A DNA stretch of 64,000 nt, taken from CAUZIR01 sp965250195 (GTDB lineage Bacteria; Chloroflexota; Dehalococcoidia; Lucifugimonadales; UBA2962). The position numbers and the translations under genes are program-made. Under the pieces are notes generated by a model that worked only from the letters and a program-made list of their open reading frames with translations, made no database searches and had not been told where the DNA came from. Shown here piece by piece: positions 45,415 to 54,710 of this stretch. Each line of letters begins with the position of its first letter. Position 1 is the stretch's first letter. The stretch covers positions 248,001 through 312,000 of the forward strand of contig OZ252295.1 of NCBI GenBank assembly GCA_965250195.1, written 5' to 3'.

Positions 45415-46440
45415 ATGACCGGATTCCGCATAGCCGTGGTGGGCGCGACGGGCGCCGTCGGACAGGTGTTCCTGTCCGTGCTTGAGGAGCGCCAGTTCCC
45501 AATAGGCGCGCTGCGGGTCTGCGCGTCCGAACGATCGGTCGGCCGCAACATCGTTGTGAACGGCCGGGATCACGAAGTGGAACTGGTCAGCGACGACCTG
45601 CTCGCCGCGTCCGACTTCGTGTTCATCTCCGCCACCACTGACGTTAGCCGTGCGGTCGGTCGCCGCGCGGCGGAACTGGGAGCAGTGGCCATAGACGACA
45701 GTTCGGCGTTTCGCATGGAACCGGACGTTCCGCTCGTCGTCCCGGAGGTGAACGCGGACGACCTGGACTCTCATAGAGGCATCGTTTCCATACCAAACTG
45801 CTCGACGACGCCGCTGACGATGGTGCTGGACGCGCTCGGAGGTCTGAACCGGGTGGAACGGGTAATCGTGGACACCTATCAGTCGGTGTCCGGGACCGGG
45901 TCGGCGGCCGTTCGGGAGCTGCGAGACCAGAGCGCGGTCGTGCTGGGGGGAGGCAGGGCCGAAGCGGAGGTCTACCCGCACCAGATCGCGTTCAACGCCC
46001 TGCCCCATATCGACGACTTCGGGGACGACGGCTACACCAAAGAAGAGCGCAAGATGGTCCGCGAGACGCGCAAGATTCTGCATCGGCCGGATCTGCCGCT
46101 TTCGGCGACCTGCGTGCGGGTGCCGGTGACGGTGGGCCACTCGGAGGCGGTCCATGTTGAGTTCGCTGCACCGGTGGACCCGGCAGCCGCTGGAGCGGCT
46201 TTGGCCGAGTATCCGGGCATTCGGCTCGTGGACGACCCGGCCGGGCATCGCTATCCTATGCCGATCGACTCGGAGGGGGCGGACGACGTGCTGGTGGGCC
46301 GCGTCCGCACGGACGCCTCGCACCCGAAGGGCCTGGCGCTGTGGCTGTCCAGCGATAACCTGCGAAAAGGGGCCGCACTCAACGCCATTCAAATAGCCGA
46401 GGAGATGGTCCGTCGGGGGCTGGTTGGGCCGCGGGCCTGA
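45415..46440 (+). CDS. asd: Aspartate-semialdehyde dehydrogenase
   Basis: Reduces aspartyl phosphate to the semialdehyde feeding lysine, threonine and methionine. Seen in 341 aa: IAVVGATGAVGQ, IDDSSAFRM, VPEVNAD, active-site Cys in IPNCSTTPLTMVL, and C-terminal RVPVTVGHSEAVHVEF with the catalytic His. The ATG with AAGG eight bases upstream was preferred to a TTG six bases earlier. Confidence 0.96.
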   Translation: MTGFRIAVVGATGAVGQVFLSVLEERQFPIGALRVCASERSVGRNIVVNGRDHEVELVSDDLLAASDFVFISATTDVSRAVGRRAAELGAVAIDDSSAFRMEPDVPLVVPEVNADDLDSHRGIVSIPNCSTTPLTMVLDALGGLNRVERVIVDTYQSVSGTGSAAVRELRDQSAVVLGGGRAEAEVYPHQIAFNALPHIDDFGDDGYTKEERKMVRETRKILHRPDLPLSATCVRVPVTVGHSEAVHVEFAAPVDPAAAGAALAEYPGIRLVDDPAGHRYPMPIDSEGADDVLVGRVRTDASHPKGLALWLSSDNLRKGAALNAIQIAEEMVRRGLVGPRA

Positions 46441-46489
46441 CGAAAAGTTGGCAGCAGGCGCTCAACAGGGCGCGAGATCGGGATAGAAA

Positions 46490-47383
46490 TTGCCAGAGCT
46501 TGGACGGGTGATAACCGCGATGATCACGCCCTTCGATGAGGAGGGTGCGGTCGACTTCGCCGAGGCCGGACGGCTGGCCAGGGCGCTGGTCGCGTCCGGC
46601 AGCGACGGCGTCGTCGTCACCGGGACGACCGGTGAATCCCCAACCCTGACAGCAGAGGAACGACTGGGGCTCTATGCAGCCGTCAAGGACGCCGTCGGTG
46701 ACGGCGCGGCGGTCATCGCCGGAACCGGCACGAACAACACGGCCGAAAGCATCGCCAACAGCCGTAACGCCGAACGCGAGGGCGCGGACGCTGCGCTGCT
46801 GGTGGTGCCGTCCTACAACAAGCCCCCCCAAGAGGGCCTGTACCGGCATTTCCGGGCGGTGGCAGAGTCGGTATCCATCCCCTGCGTCCTATACAACGTG
46901 CCGGGCCGCACCGCGCTGAACATGACGGCCGAGACGGTCATCCGGCTAAGTGAGGTCGACAACATTGTCGGCGTCAAAGAGGCGGGCGGCGATATGGGCC
47001 AGGTCAGCCAGATTGTCCAGGGAACGAACAGTGATTTTAGGGTCTGGAGCGGCAACGATGACGAGACGTTCTACATCGTCGCTACGGGCGGCTACGGGGT
47101 CGTCTCGGTCGCCTCGCACCTGATCGGCAGCCAGATCGGGGCGATGATCGGGATGCTGCTCGAGGGCAATATCGAGGACGCGGCGGCGGAGCACCGCAGG
47201 CTGCTCGATCTCAATCGGGTGATTTTTACGATCTCCAACCCGATTCCCATCAAACACGCCGTGGCCCGACGTGGATACCGGGTGGGTGCTCCGAGACTGC
47301 CGCTGGTGCCCCTGACTGCTCAGGAGGCGGTGCGGATCGACGAGGTCATCGACCGCTACGAGATCGACCTACCGGTCGGCTAG
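46490..47383 (+). CDS. dapA: 4-hydroxy-tetrahydrodipicolinate synthase
   Basis: Condenses aspartate semialdehyde with pyruvate. Seen in 297 aa: AMITPFDEEGAVD, the full GTTGESPTL motif, Tyr in VLYNVPGRT, and Schiff-base Lys in VGVKEAGGD. This intact set marks it as the housekeeping DapA, unlike the variant lyase at 6104-7081. TTG start; last gene of the pnp-dapB-asd-dapA run, converging on purA. Confidence 0.96.
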   Translation: MPELGRVITAMITPFDEEGAVDFAEAGRLARALVASGSDGVVVTGTTGESPTLTAEERLGLYAAVKDAVGDGAAVIAGTGTNNTAESIANSRNAEREGADAALLVVPSYNKPPQEGLYRHFRAVAESVSIPCVLYNVPGRTALNMTAETVIRLSEVDNIVGVKEAGGDMGQVSQIVQGTNSDFRVWSGNDDETFYIVATGGYGVVSVASHLIGSQIGAMIGMLLEGNIEDAAAEHRRLLDLNRVIFTISNPIPIKHAVARRGYRVGAPRLPLVPLTAQEAVRIDEVIDRYEIDLPVG

Positions 47384-47412
47384 ACCTATACGTTAGCCTT
47401 AAACAGTCGCCA

Positions 47413-48699
47413 CTAGACGATGGAGCGTACCGTTATCGCCTCTTCCCGGCGGGGGCCGGTGGAGATGATGTCGACGGGGCTGCCGATCAACTCTTGCAGC
47501 CGGTTCACATACGACACGGCCTGCGGGGGTAGCTGGTCATACTCGGTCACGCTCTCGGTGGGCTGGTCCCAGCCGGGGTGCTCTTCGTAGATGGGCTTGC
47601 AGCGCTCCAGTGCCCCCTCCCCACCCGGCGGCTCGTCGATGATCTTGCCGTCCAGCTCGTACCTGGTGCATACCTTGATGGAGTCGAAGCTGTCGAGCAC
47701 GTCCAGGCGAGTCAGCACGTTCGACGTGTAGCCGTTGAGCCGACGGGAGTAGCGGGCCATGACCGCGTCGAACCAGCCCACCCGCCTGGCCCGGCCGGTG
47801 GTGGTGCCGAACTCCTGCGCCAGCTGGCGGATGCGCTCACCGGTTGCGCCGGTCAGCTCGGTCGGAAACGGCCCGGCGCCGACCCGGGTGCAGTAGGCCT
47901 TGAAGACCCCGATCACCCCGGTGATCTGCTGCGGGTGCAGCCCCAGCCCCACACACGCACCGCCGATGGTCGGGTTGGAGGATGTTACGAACGGGTATGT
48001 CCCGTGGTCCAGGTCCAGTAACGCTCCCTGGGCGCCTTCCAATACCACAACTCCATCGTTATCAAGCGTCTCGTGCAATTCATGCTCGACCGGCCCTATG
48101 TAGGGCCCGAGTAGCTCGGACCACCGCTTGCACTGCGCCAAGACCGAGTCGAAGGGGAGCGGGTCGCCGCCGTAGACCTTCGTGATCAGGGCGTTGGCGT
48201 GGTCGAGGGCTCCTACCAATCTCGGTTCAAGGGCCTGGAGGTCCAGCAGGTCTGCCATGCGAAGGCCGTTGCGGGATGCCTTGTCGGCATAGGCCGGGCC
48301 GATTCCTCTGCCCGTGGTGCCGATTGCCTTGCTGCCCTTGGCGACCTCGGATAGCTGGTCGATGGCGACGTGGTACGGCATGATCAGGTGCGCCCGCTGG
48401 CTCACCAACAACCGCCCGTCCACGTCGATGCCGCGCTCTTTTAATTCGCCTATTTCCTCGAGCAACGGATCGGGGTTGACCACTACACCGCTGCCCATGA
48501 CGCTCAGGGTCTGGGGCCAGAAGATGCCGGAAGGGACCTGGTGCAGGCTGAAGTGGCCCTGGTCGTTGATGACGGTGTGACCGGCGTTGTTGCCACCGGC
48601 GAAGCGCGCGACGACGTCTGCCCGGCGGGCGAGAAAGTCGACGACTTTACCCTTACCCTCGTCGCCCCACTGGGCTCCTAATATGGCGTAGGCAGGCAT
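47413..48699 (-). CDS. purA: Adenylosuccinate synthetase
   Basis: GTP-dependent step from IMP toward AMP, 428 aa. Seen: GAQWGDEGKGKVVDFLA at the start, GGNNAGHTV, TTGRGIGPAYADKASR, GAQGALLDLDHGTYPFVTSS and GTTTGRARRVGW. Normal length. Flanked by dapA (convergent) and the aminotransferase pair upstream; 25 bp separate it from the latter. Confidence 0.97.
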   Translation of the reverse strand: MPAYAILGAQWGDEGKGKVVDFLARRADVVARFAGGNNAGHTVINDQGHFSLHQVPSGIFWPQTLSVMGSGVVVNPDPLLEEIGELKERGIDVDGRLLVSQRAHLIMPYHVAIDQLSEVAKGSKAIGTTGRGIGPAYADKASRNGLRMADLLDLQALEPRLVGALDHANALITKVYGGDPLPFDSVLAQCKRWSELLGPYIGPVEHELHETLDNDGVVVLEGAQGALLDLDHGTYPFVTSSNPTIGGACVGLGLHPQQITGVIGVFKAYCTRVGAGPFPTELTGATGERIRQLAQEFGTTTGRARRVGWFDAVMARYSRRLNGYTSNVLTRLDVLDSFDSIKVCTRYELDGKIIDEPPGGEGALERCKPIYEEHPGWDQPTESVTEYDQLPPQAVSYVNRLQELIGSPVDIISTGPRREEAITVRSIV

Positions 48700-48724
48700 G
48701 GTACGAGCTTAAACGGTCGCCCGG

Positions 48725-50110
48725 TTAAACGCCCGCGCCCAGTTCGGTTTCCAGCTCTGACAGGGCCGAATCGACCCCGGCGACGATCTGGTCGATCTCG
48801 TCGCGTGTAACGCACAGGGGAGGGGCCATCTGCAAGATCTGCGGCCCGAGCATTCCCAGCAGCAGCCCCCGTTGCCTGAACTTCTCGGTCATCCTCTCGA
48901 CGACGTTGAATGACTCGGGGAACCCGGCCTTGGTCTCACTGTCCGTCACCAGCTCCACGCCGACCAGCAGGCCGATGCCTCGCACGTCGCCAACCACCGG
49001 ATGGGACGCGGCCATGTCGCGCACCGAGTCCAGGAAGTATTCGCCCAGCTCGGCTGACCGGGCCACCAGGCCCTCACCCTCAATGATGTCGATGTTCGCC
49101 AACGCCGCCGCCGCCGCGACCGGGTGCCCACCGGCCGTAAGGGCCGCATGGAAGGCGTTGCCCTCACCCACGAAAGCATCAGCGACTTCCGTCGTGGCGA
49201 CGACTGAGCCGACGGGGACGTAGCTGCTCCCGAGTCCTTTGGCGATGGTCATCAGGTCGGGCACCACACCGTAGTGTTCGATGCCGAACATGCGGCCGGT
49301 GCGACCGAATCCGCACACGACCTCGTCGTCGATTAGCAGCACGCCGTACCTGTCGCAGATCTCCCGCACCATCGGCCAGTACTCCAGGCCTGGCACTATG
49401 ACCCCGATTGAACTTGTTATTGGCTCGCCAATAAACGCCGCCACTGTGTCCGGGCCCTCGCTAAGGATGATTCGCTCCAATGCCTCGGCGCACAGGACGG
49501 CGCATTCCGACGCCGTCGTGCCGCCAAATTCGCACCGGTAAGGGTAGGGCTGGGGTGCGGACACGAGGCCGGGCGGCTCCGGCTCGAAGTCGGCCAAGTT
49601 CACGCCTCCACGAGACCGCCCCATCCATGCGACGCCACCGGTCGCACCATGGTACGAGCCCCGGCGCGAGATGATCTTGTACTTGCCGCCCTCCCCCCGC
49701 CGAGAGTGATAGGCGCGGGCCATCTTGACGGCGGTCTCGTTCGCCTCGGAGCCGCCGGCCACCAGCCACGACCGCTCCAGATTGCCTGGGGCCAGTTGGC
49801 CGATTTTTTCGGCGAGACGAATGGTGGACGGCGCGGCCGTTTGCTCGGGGTAGTAGGCCAGGTCGCTCATCTGATTGAGCACGGCGTCGGCGATCTCGGT
49901 CCGTCCATAACCGACTGTGACCGAGGCATAGCCACCGTTGACGTCCAGCCATTCCCGTCCGTCGGTGTCGGTAACGGTGAGGCCACTGGCTTCGGCGACG
50001 ATGATTGGCTCGCCCTCCTCGGCCAGGTCCCTCCAGCCCTTCGCCTGCATCCACAGGTGCCGAAGCGCGGTATCCCTTAGTTCCTGGTTCGCGGCGTTCG
50101 TGGTCGTCAT
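48725..50110 (-). CDS. Class-III PLP aminotransferase (first of a tandem pair)
   Basis: Fold-type I omega-aminotransferase family, 461 aa. Seen: DVNGGYASVTVGYGRTEIA, GGSEANETAVKMARAYHSRRG, SRRGSYHGATGG, LLIDDEVVCGFGRTGRMFG (PLP Asp in the IDDEV strand) and MTIAKGLGSSYVP with the Schiff-base Lys. Substrate (beta-alanine, taurine, putrescine, amino-polyol) cannot be told. The ATG overlaps the upstream paralogue's stop (ATGA); the open frame further upstream is shadow. Confidence 0.9.
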   Translation of the reverse strand: MTTTNAANQELRDTALRHLWMQAKGWRDLAEEGEPIIVAEASGLTVTDTDGREWLDVNGGYASVTVGYGRTEIADAVLNQMSDLAYYPEQTAAPSTIRLAEKIGQLAPGNLERSWLVAGGSEANETAVKMARAYHSRRGEGGKYKIISRRGSYHGATGGVAWMGRSRGGVNLADFEPEPPGLVSAPQPYPYRCEFGGTTASECAVLCAEALERIILSEGPDTVAAFIGEPITSSIGVIVPGLEYWPMVREICDRYGVLLIDDEVVCGFGRTGRMFGIEHYGVVPDLMTIAKGLGSSYVPVGSVVATTEVADAFVGEGNAFHAALTAGGHPVAAAAALANIDIIEGEGLVARSAELGEYFLDSVRDMAASHPVVGDVRGIGLLVGVELVTDSETKAGFPESFNVVERMTEKFRQRGLLLGMLGPQILQMAPPLCVTRDEIDQIVAGVDSALSELETELGAGV

Positions 50111-51489
50111 GCCAGCTTGCCGATGCCCATCTCGCCCTCGATCTCCCAGAGACCTAGGTCGACGGCGTGCACGATCTCGTCCGCCTCTTCGCGCGTCAGA
50201 CATATGGGCGGGCCGAAGTGGAGCAGGTTCTCCCGCGCCCGGAAGATGAGTCCATGTTTTCGAAATTTTTCTGTCAGTCGGGTACCAATGTTTTCTTCTG
50301 ACCCGAAGGCGGCTTTGGTCGCCCGGTCCGAAACAAGCTCGACAGCTACGAACAGTCCGGTGCCCCTTACATCACCAACCAGAGGATGGTCCATCGGCAA
50401 CCCCTCGAGCTGCTCCTTTAGGTGACCGCCCACTTCGGCCGCGTTCTCGACCATGCCCTCGGTCTCGATGATCTCTATGTTCTTGAGCGCGGCGGCGGCC
50501 GCTACGGGGTGCCCACTGTTTGTCAGGGTGTGCTGGAGGGCGTCGTCCCCGCCGCCGAACCGGTCAGCTATGTGATCACTGACGATAGCCGCGGCCAGCG
50601 GCATGTACGCGCTGACGACGCCTTTCGCCACCGTCATGATGTCGGGAACGGCATCGAAGTGCTCCATGCCGAACATGCGGCCCGTGCGACCGAAGCCGGT
50701 CACGACTTCGTCGATGATCATCACCAAGCCGTAGCGATCGCAGATATCGCGCACCATCGGCCAGTATTCGTCGCCCGGAACCGGCGCGCCCTGTGGGATC
50801 GCCATGGGCTCGCCGATGAAGGCAGCGATGGTGTCCGCACCGTAGTAGAGGATGGCGTCCTCCACGGCCTGGGCGCACAGGACGGCGCACTCCGACGCGG
50901 TCTGGCCGCCAAGCTCGCATCTATACGGGTTCGGCTGGGGCACATGCACCATGCCGGGGTACGCCGGCCCGAAGTCGGACTTCGGCTCTGGGGGGCCGTC
51001 ACCAGCCCATAAAACACCAGCAGTCATGCCGTGGTATGAGCCCTTGCGAGAGATGACCCGGTACCGGCCCGGCTCGCCCCGGCGCTGGTGATACGCCCGC
51101 GCTATCTTTATCGCCGTCTCGTTGGCCTCTGACCCACCGGATACTGGGAATACTCGGTTCAGGTCTCCCGGCGCGAGTTCGGCGAGTTTCGCCGCCAGCC
51201 GGATGACGGGCTCGGCGGTGGTGCCGACGGGGCAGAAGTTGGTCTTGACCATCTGGTCGTAGGCAGCCTGGGCGATTTCGGTGCGGCCGTAGCCGACGTT
51301 GACGCAGCTGTAGCCGCCGTTGACGTCTATCCACGTTTTGCCATCGGAGTCCGTGACACGCACACCGTCGCCAGCCACGATCATGGTAGGACCGCCCGAC
51401 TCGGCCATTTCGACCCAGTCGCGGTTGTGAATCCACAGGTAGCGCAGCGACGCCTGTCTGAGCGCCTCGTTCTCGGTGAGTGCCACCAA
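50107..51489 (-). CDS. Class-III PLP aminotransferase (second of a tandem pair)
   Basis: Paralogue of the next gene, 460 aa, with matching motifs throughout: DVNGGYSCVNVGYGRTEIA, GGSEANETAIKIARAYHQRRG, SRKGSYHGMTAG, IIDEVVTGFGRTGRMFG and MTVAKGVVSAYMP with the PLP Lys. High similarity suggests a local gene duplication followed by divergence. TTG with GGAGAGGAG seven bases upstream was chosen; GTG three bases later is equally possible. Possibly the two subunits form a heteromer or act on two related amines (inference). Confidence 0.88.
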   Translation of the reverse strand: MVALTENEALRQASLRYLWIHNRDWVEMAESGGPTMIVAGDGVRVTDSDGKTWIDVNGGYSCVNVGYGRTEIAQAAYDQMVKTNFCPVGTTAEPVIRLAAKLAELAPGDLNRVFPVSGGSEANETAIKIARAYHQRRGEPGRYRVISRKGSYHGMTAGVLWAGDGPPEPKSDFGPAYPGMVHVPQPNPYRCELGGQTASECAVLCAQAVEDAILYYGADTIAAFIGEPMAIPQGAPVPGDEYWPMVRDICDRYGLVMIIDEVVTGFGRTGRMFGMEHFDAVPDIMTVAKGVVSAYMPLAAAIVSDHIADRFGGGDDALQHTLTNSGHPVAAAAALKNIEIIETEGMVENAAEVGGHLKEQLEGLPMDHPLVGDVRGTGLFVAVELVSDRATKAAFGSEENIGTRLTEKFRKHGLIFRARENLLHFGPPICLTREEADEIVHAVDLGLWEIEGEMGIGKLA

Positions 51490-51651
51490 CGCCCTACTCC
51501 TCTCCGGTGCCTGCCAGTGAAAGGCAGTGATCTCGGCCCCAATAAACCCGCCGGGCGGGGCCCGAAATGCCCGGCTGAAGTATACGGTGGGGCGATCGGT
51601 GCAACAAGCGTTTAGGCGCTTACGCCCGGACGGAGGTGGCAATTGGGAGCT

Positions 51652-51680
51652 TTGACACCCCCCCGACCCTATAATATGAT
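51652..51680 (+). promoter_or_regulatory. Strong sigma-70-type promoter of the tRNA cluster
   Basis: TTGACA (perfect -35), 17-base spacer, TATGAT (5 of 6 -10), predicted start near 51687, 14 bases before tRNA-Met. A perfect TATAAT also lies at 51670-51675, overlapping the -10, but only 12 bases from the -35. No gene in the 210 bases before the tRNA apart from this. Confidence 0.8.
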
Positions 51681-51700
51681 TTCGGTGGGAAAGCGGACGT

Positions 51701-51772
51701 GGCAACGTAGCTCAGTGGCAGAGCGGGCGCTTCATAAGCGCTAGGTCACAGGTTCGAACCCTGTCGTTGCCA
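51701..51772 (+). tRNA. tRNA-Met (CAT)
   Basis: 72-nt cloverleaf: acceptor GGCAACG/CGTTGCC, D-arm GCTC...GAGC, anticodon loop TTCATAA, T-arm ACAGG-TTCGAAC-CCTGT, discriminator A. CCA is not encoded. The anticodon stem lacks the three G-C pairs of the initiator, so this is the elongator (a tRNA-Ile with lysidine-modified CAT is the alternative). Confidence 0.93.
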
Positions 51773-51801
51773 CCGTTGCCCCAATTGCACATTAACACCC
51801 T

Positions 51802-51835
51802 CCTGCCGGGACGGTTGGCCTGCCGGGACAGTTGG
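51802..51835. repeat. 17-bp tandem repeat between tRNA-Met and tRNA-Val
   Basis: CCTGCCGGGACGGTTGG is followed directly by CCTGCCGGGACAGTTGG, one mismatch (51814 or so G versus A in the second unit). Noncoding spacer. Confidence 0.9.
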
Positions 51836-51876
51836 CTCAGCGGGCCATTGCATGGCGGCAAGTGCCCGCACGACGT

Positions 51877-51952
51877 GGGCGGTTAGCTCAGCGGTTAGAG
51901 CGCCTGTCTTACACACAGGAGGTCAGAGGTTCGAATCCCCTACCGCCCACCA
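51877..51952 (+). tRNA. tRNA-Val (TAC)
   Basis: Acceptor GGGCGGT/ACCGCCC, anticodon stem CCTGT/ACAGG with loop CTTACAC (anticodon TAC), discriminator A and encoded CCA. The T-stem AGAGG/CCCCT has an A51-C63 mismatch, also present in the tRNA-Val(CAC) below; the two genes are close paralogues. Confidence 0.95.
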
Positions 51953-51993
51953 GGCGTTGGGCCACCAGTGGGCAAGAGGAGATTCCGCTACGT

Positions 51994-52079
51994 GCCGAAG
52001 TGGCGAAATGGTAGACGCGCTGCGTTCAGGACGCAGTGCCTGAAAGGGCGTGTGGGTTCGACTCCCTCCTTCGGCACCA
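51994..52079 (+). tRNA. tRNA-Leu (CAG)
   Basis: Class II tRNA with long variable arm: acceptor GCCGAAG/CTTCGGC, anticodon stem CTGCG/CGCAG with loop TTCAGGA (anticodon CAG), discriminator A and encoded CCA. The T-stem GTGGG/CCCTC has a T-T mismatch at the second pair. Confidence 0.95.
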
Positions 52080-52091
52080 TCGACTAATCAG

Positions 52092-52114
52092 GTCCCCGGC
52101 CCCGCGCCGGGGAC
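52092..52114 (+). other. GC-rich hairpin in the tRNA cluster spacer
   Basis: 9-bp stem GTCCCCGGC/GCCGGGGAC with loop CCCGC, followed by a C/G-rich stretch in which CCCGATTCC recurs (about 52117-52155). No T-run. It may be a processing or attenuation element between tRNA-Leu and tRNA-Arg. Confidence 0.45.
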
Positions 52115-52183
52115 TGCCCCGATTCCCGGGCCCGGTTCTGGGGCCCGATTCCGGGGATTGAGGGCATTAAGGTTTGGTATCAC

Positions 52184-52256
52184 GCGCTTGTAGCTCAGTG
52201 GATAGAGCGCAGCCCTGCGGAGGCTGAGGCCGTGGGTTCGAGTCCCACCAAGCGCG
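52184..52256 (+). tRNA. tRNA-Arg (GCG)
   Basis: Acceptor GCGCTTG/CAAGCGC, D-loop with A20 (an arginine identity element), anticodon stem CAGCC/GGCTG with 7-base loop CTGCGGA: T33, then anticodon GCG. T-arm GTGGG-TTCGAGT-CCCAC is perfect; discriminator G; CCA is not encoded. In most bacteria the CGN box is read by tRNA-Arg(ACG) edited to inosine, so GCG is unusual. Confidence 0.93.
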
Positions 52257-52279
52257 CTCCAACATTTTTCAGGATCTAC

Positions 52280-52355
52280 GGGCGATTAGCTCAGCGGTTA
52301 GAGCGCTTGCTTCACACGCAAGAGGTCGGAGGTTCGAATCCCCCATCGCCCACCA
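52280..52355 (+). tRNA. tRNA-Val (CAC)
   Basis: Acceptor GGGCGAT/ATCGCCC, anticodon stem CTTGC/GCAAG with loop TTCACAC (anticodon CAC), discriminator A and encoded CCA. T-stem GGAGG/CCCCC carries the same A51-C63 mismatch as tRNA-Val(TAC). The spacer to moxR (about 115 bases) is GA-rich with no supported gene. Confidence 0.95.
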
Positions 52356-52471
52356 TACGTACAACGCGATAGTGAGCGCCTCAAGCGCTCTACGAGGAAG
52401 GCCAGTACCGGGAGCGATGAGCGCTCGCGCGAAGAAGCCTGAAGAGCGAACGGAGAGCGCGGAGGACCACC

Positions 52472-53443
<972 letters not shown>

Positions 53444-53450
53444 GGACTAG

Positions 53451-54710
53451 ATGAGGTTCTTCGTCCAGCGCAGGTCGTACCTGATAGGTTTCCTGCTGGC
53501 CGCCTCTCTCATTACGGGGATGGCCACCGGCCTGGGCCTGTTCTATCGGCTCGTCTACATACTGGCACTGGTCGCCGTTTTTGCCTACGGGTGGAACTGG
53601 CTCAGTCTCAGATCGATCACGGTTGCGGTGGACGGCCGCACTCGTCGGGTAACGGTTGGCGACCCGGTCGAAGAGCACATCACCGTGCACAACCCGTCCA
53701 ATATTCCCAGACCAGTGATTGAGGTGGAGGACCTGAGCGCGCTACCGGGTTTCACCACCGGAAACGCCATGGGGATGCTGCCGGGCGGAACGGTGGACTG
53801 GACCCCGACCGGGGTGGCCAGACGGCGGGGCGTTTATATGATGGGCCCGGTGGTGGTGCGCAATACCGACCCGTTCGGGCTTTTCCGCAGGGAGCGGACC
53901 TTTCCCTTCACCGACACTGTCGTGGTGTTTCCCCGGGCCCATGACCTGCCCGGATTCAGTGTGCCGTCCGCGAACCTGTCCGGCGATAGCTCGCTGAAAC
54001 GACGAACCCACGACCTGACCCCTCACGCTTCGAGTGTCCGCGACTACGCACTAGGAGACGCCCTGAGTCGGGTGCACTGGAACAGCACGGCCCGCCTGGG
54101 CAAGCTGATGTCAAAGGAGTTTGACGAAGGGCATGCGAGCGACGTTTGGATCGCGGTTGATCTGCATAGGGACGTGCAGGCGGGACTTCAGGAAGACAGC
54201 ACCGACGAGTACGCGGTCAGTGTCGCGGCGTCGCTCGCCAAGCGCTTTTTGAGCGAGGGCATGCCGGTCGGCCTGATCGTCTACGGAACGGAGAAGATCC
54301 TCCTGCAGGCCGACACCGGCGCCGCCCAGATGGACCGAATACTGGCGAGCCTTGCGAGCAGCGAGGCGGATGGATTGGTCCCCATCGCCGACGCCCTCGT
54401 GGATGACGAGGCGAACTGGAGCCACCACACCACGCTGGTGGTGGTGACGTCTTCTCCCCGTCCAGACTGGGCGGCGGCGCTAGAGCAACTCGCCCGAAGA
54501 CGGGTGAAGGTGGCCGCGGTACTGGTGGACGGCCAGTCTTTTGGCGGTTTCTTCGATTCGAGGGAGTCGCTGCCGCACCTTGAATCGGCGGGAATTCCAA
54601 CGTACGTGGTGGCGTCTGGAGACGACATTCCCACGGCCCTGAGCAGCACGCACAGGGCGGTCGGGGCGCCGCAACTTGTGGCCGCGACACAGGGCCGACA
54701 TGGCCGGTAG
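53451..54710 (+). CDS. DUF58-domain protein
   Basis: 419 aa: one or two N-terminal hydrophobic helices (SYLIGFLLAASLITGMATGL region), a beta-rich middle, then the DUF58 core with RRTHDLTPHASSVRDYALGDALSRVHWNSTARLGKLMSKEF split over about 185-225 (key: RDYxxGDxxxxVHWxxTAR), and a von Willebrand A-like C-terminal part. Acts with MoxR ATPases at the cell envelope. Its end overlaps the transglutaminase start by 11 bases. Confidence 0.93.
   Translation: MRFFVQRRSYLIGFLLAASLITGMATGLGLFYRLVYILALVAVFAYGWNWLSLRSITVAVDGRTRRVTVGDPVEEHITVHNPSNIPRPVIEVEDLSALPGFTTGNAMGMLPGGTVDWTPTGVARRRGVYMMGPVVVRNTDPFGLFRRERTFPFTDTVVVFPRAHDLPGFSVPSANLSGDSSLKRRTHDLTPHASSVRDYALGDALSRVHWNSTARLGKLMSKEFDEGHASDVWIAVDLHRDVQAGLQEDSTDEYAVSVAASLAKRFLSEGMPVGLIVYGTEKILLQADTGAAQMDRILASLASSEADGLVPIADALVDDEANWSHHTTLVVVTSSPRPDWAAALEQLARRRVKVAAVLVDGQSFGGFFDSRESLPHLESAGIPTYVVASGDDIPTALSSTHRAVGAPQLVAATQGRHGR

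Noticed and set aside
44743..46392. 549-codon minus-strand open frame opposite dapB and asd
   Set aside because: GC-rich shadow frame; His/Arg/Gly/Val-rich with no motifs, while dapB and asd are clear on the other strand.
48725..51489. Aminotransferase pair as MfnC of a methanofuran pathway
   Set aside because: MfnC is a class I/II-type aminotransferase; these are clear class III enzymes and 43 kb from the mfnB-like gene.
51832..52043. Plus-strand open frames across tRNA-Val and tRNA-Leu (RLERLSYTQEVRGSNPLPP, SAVRAPVLHTGGQRFESPTA)
   Set aside because: Translations of tRNA sequence, a common annotation artefact.
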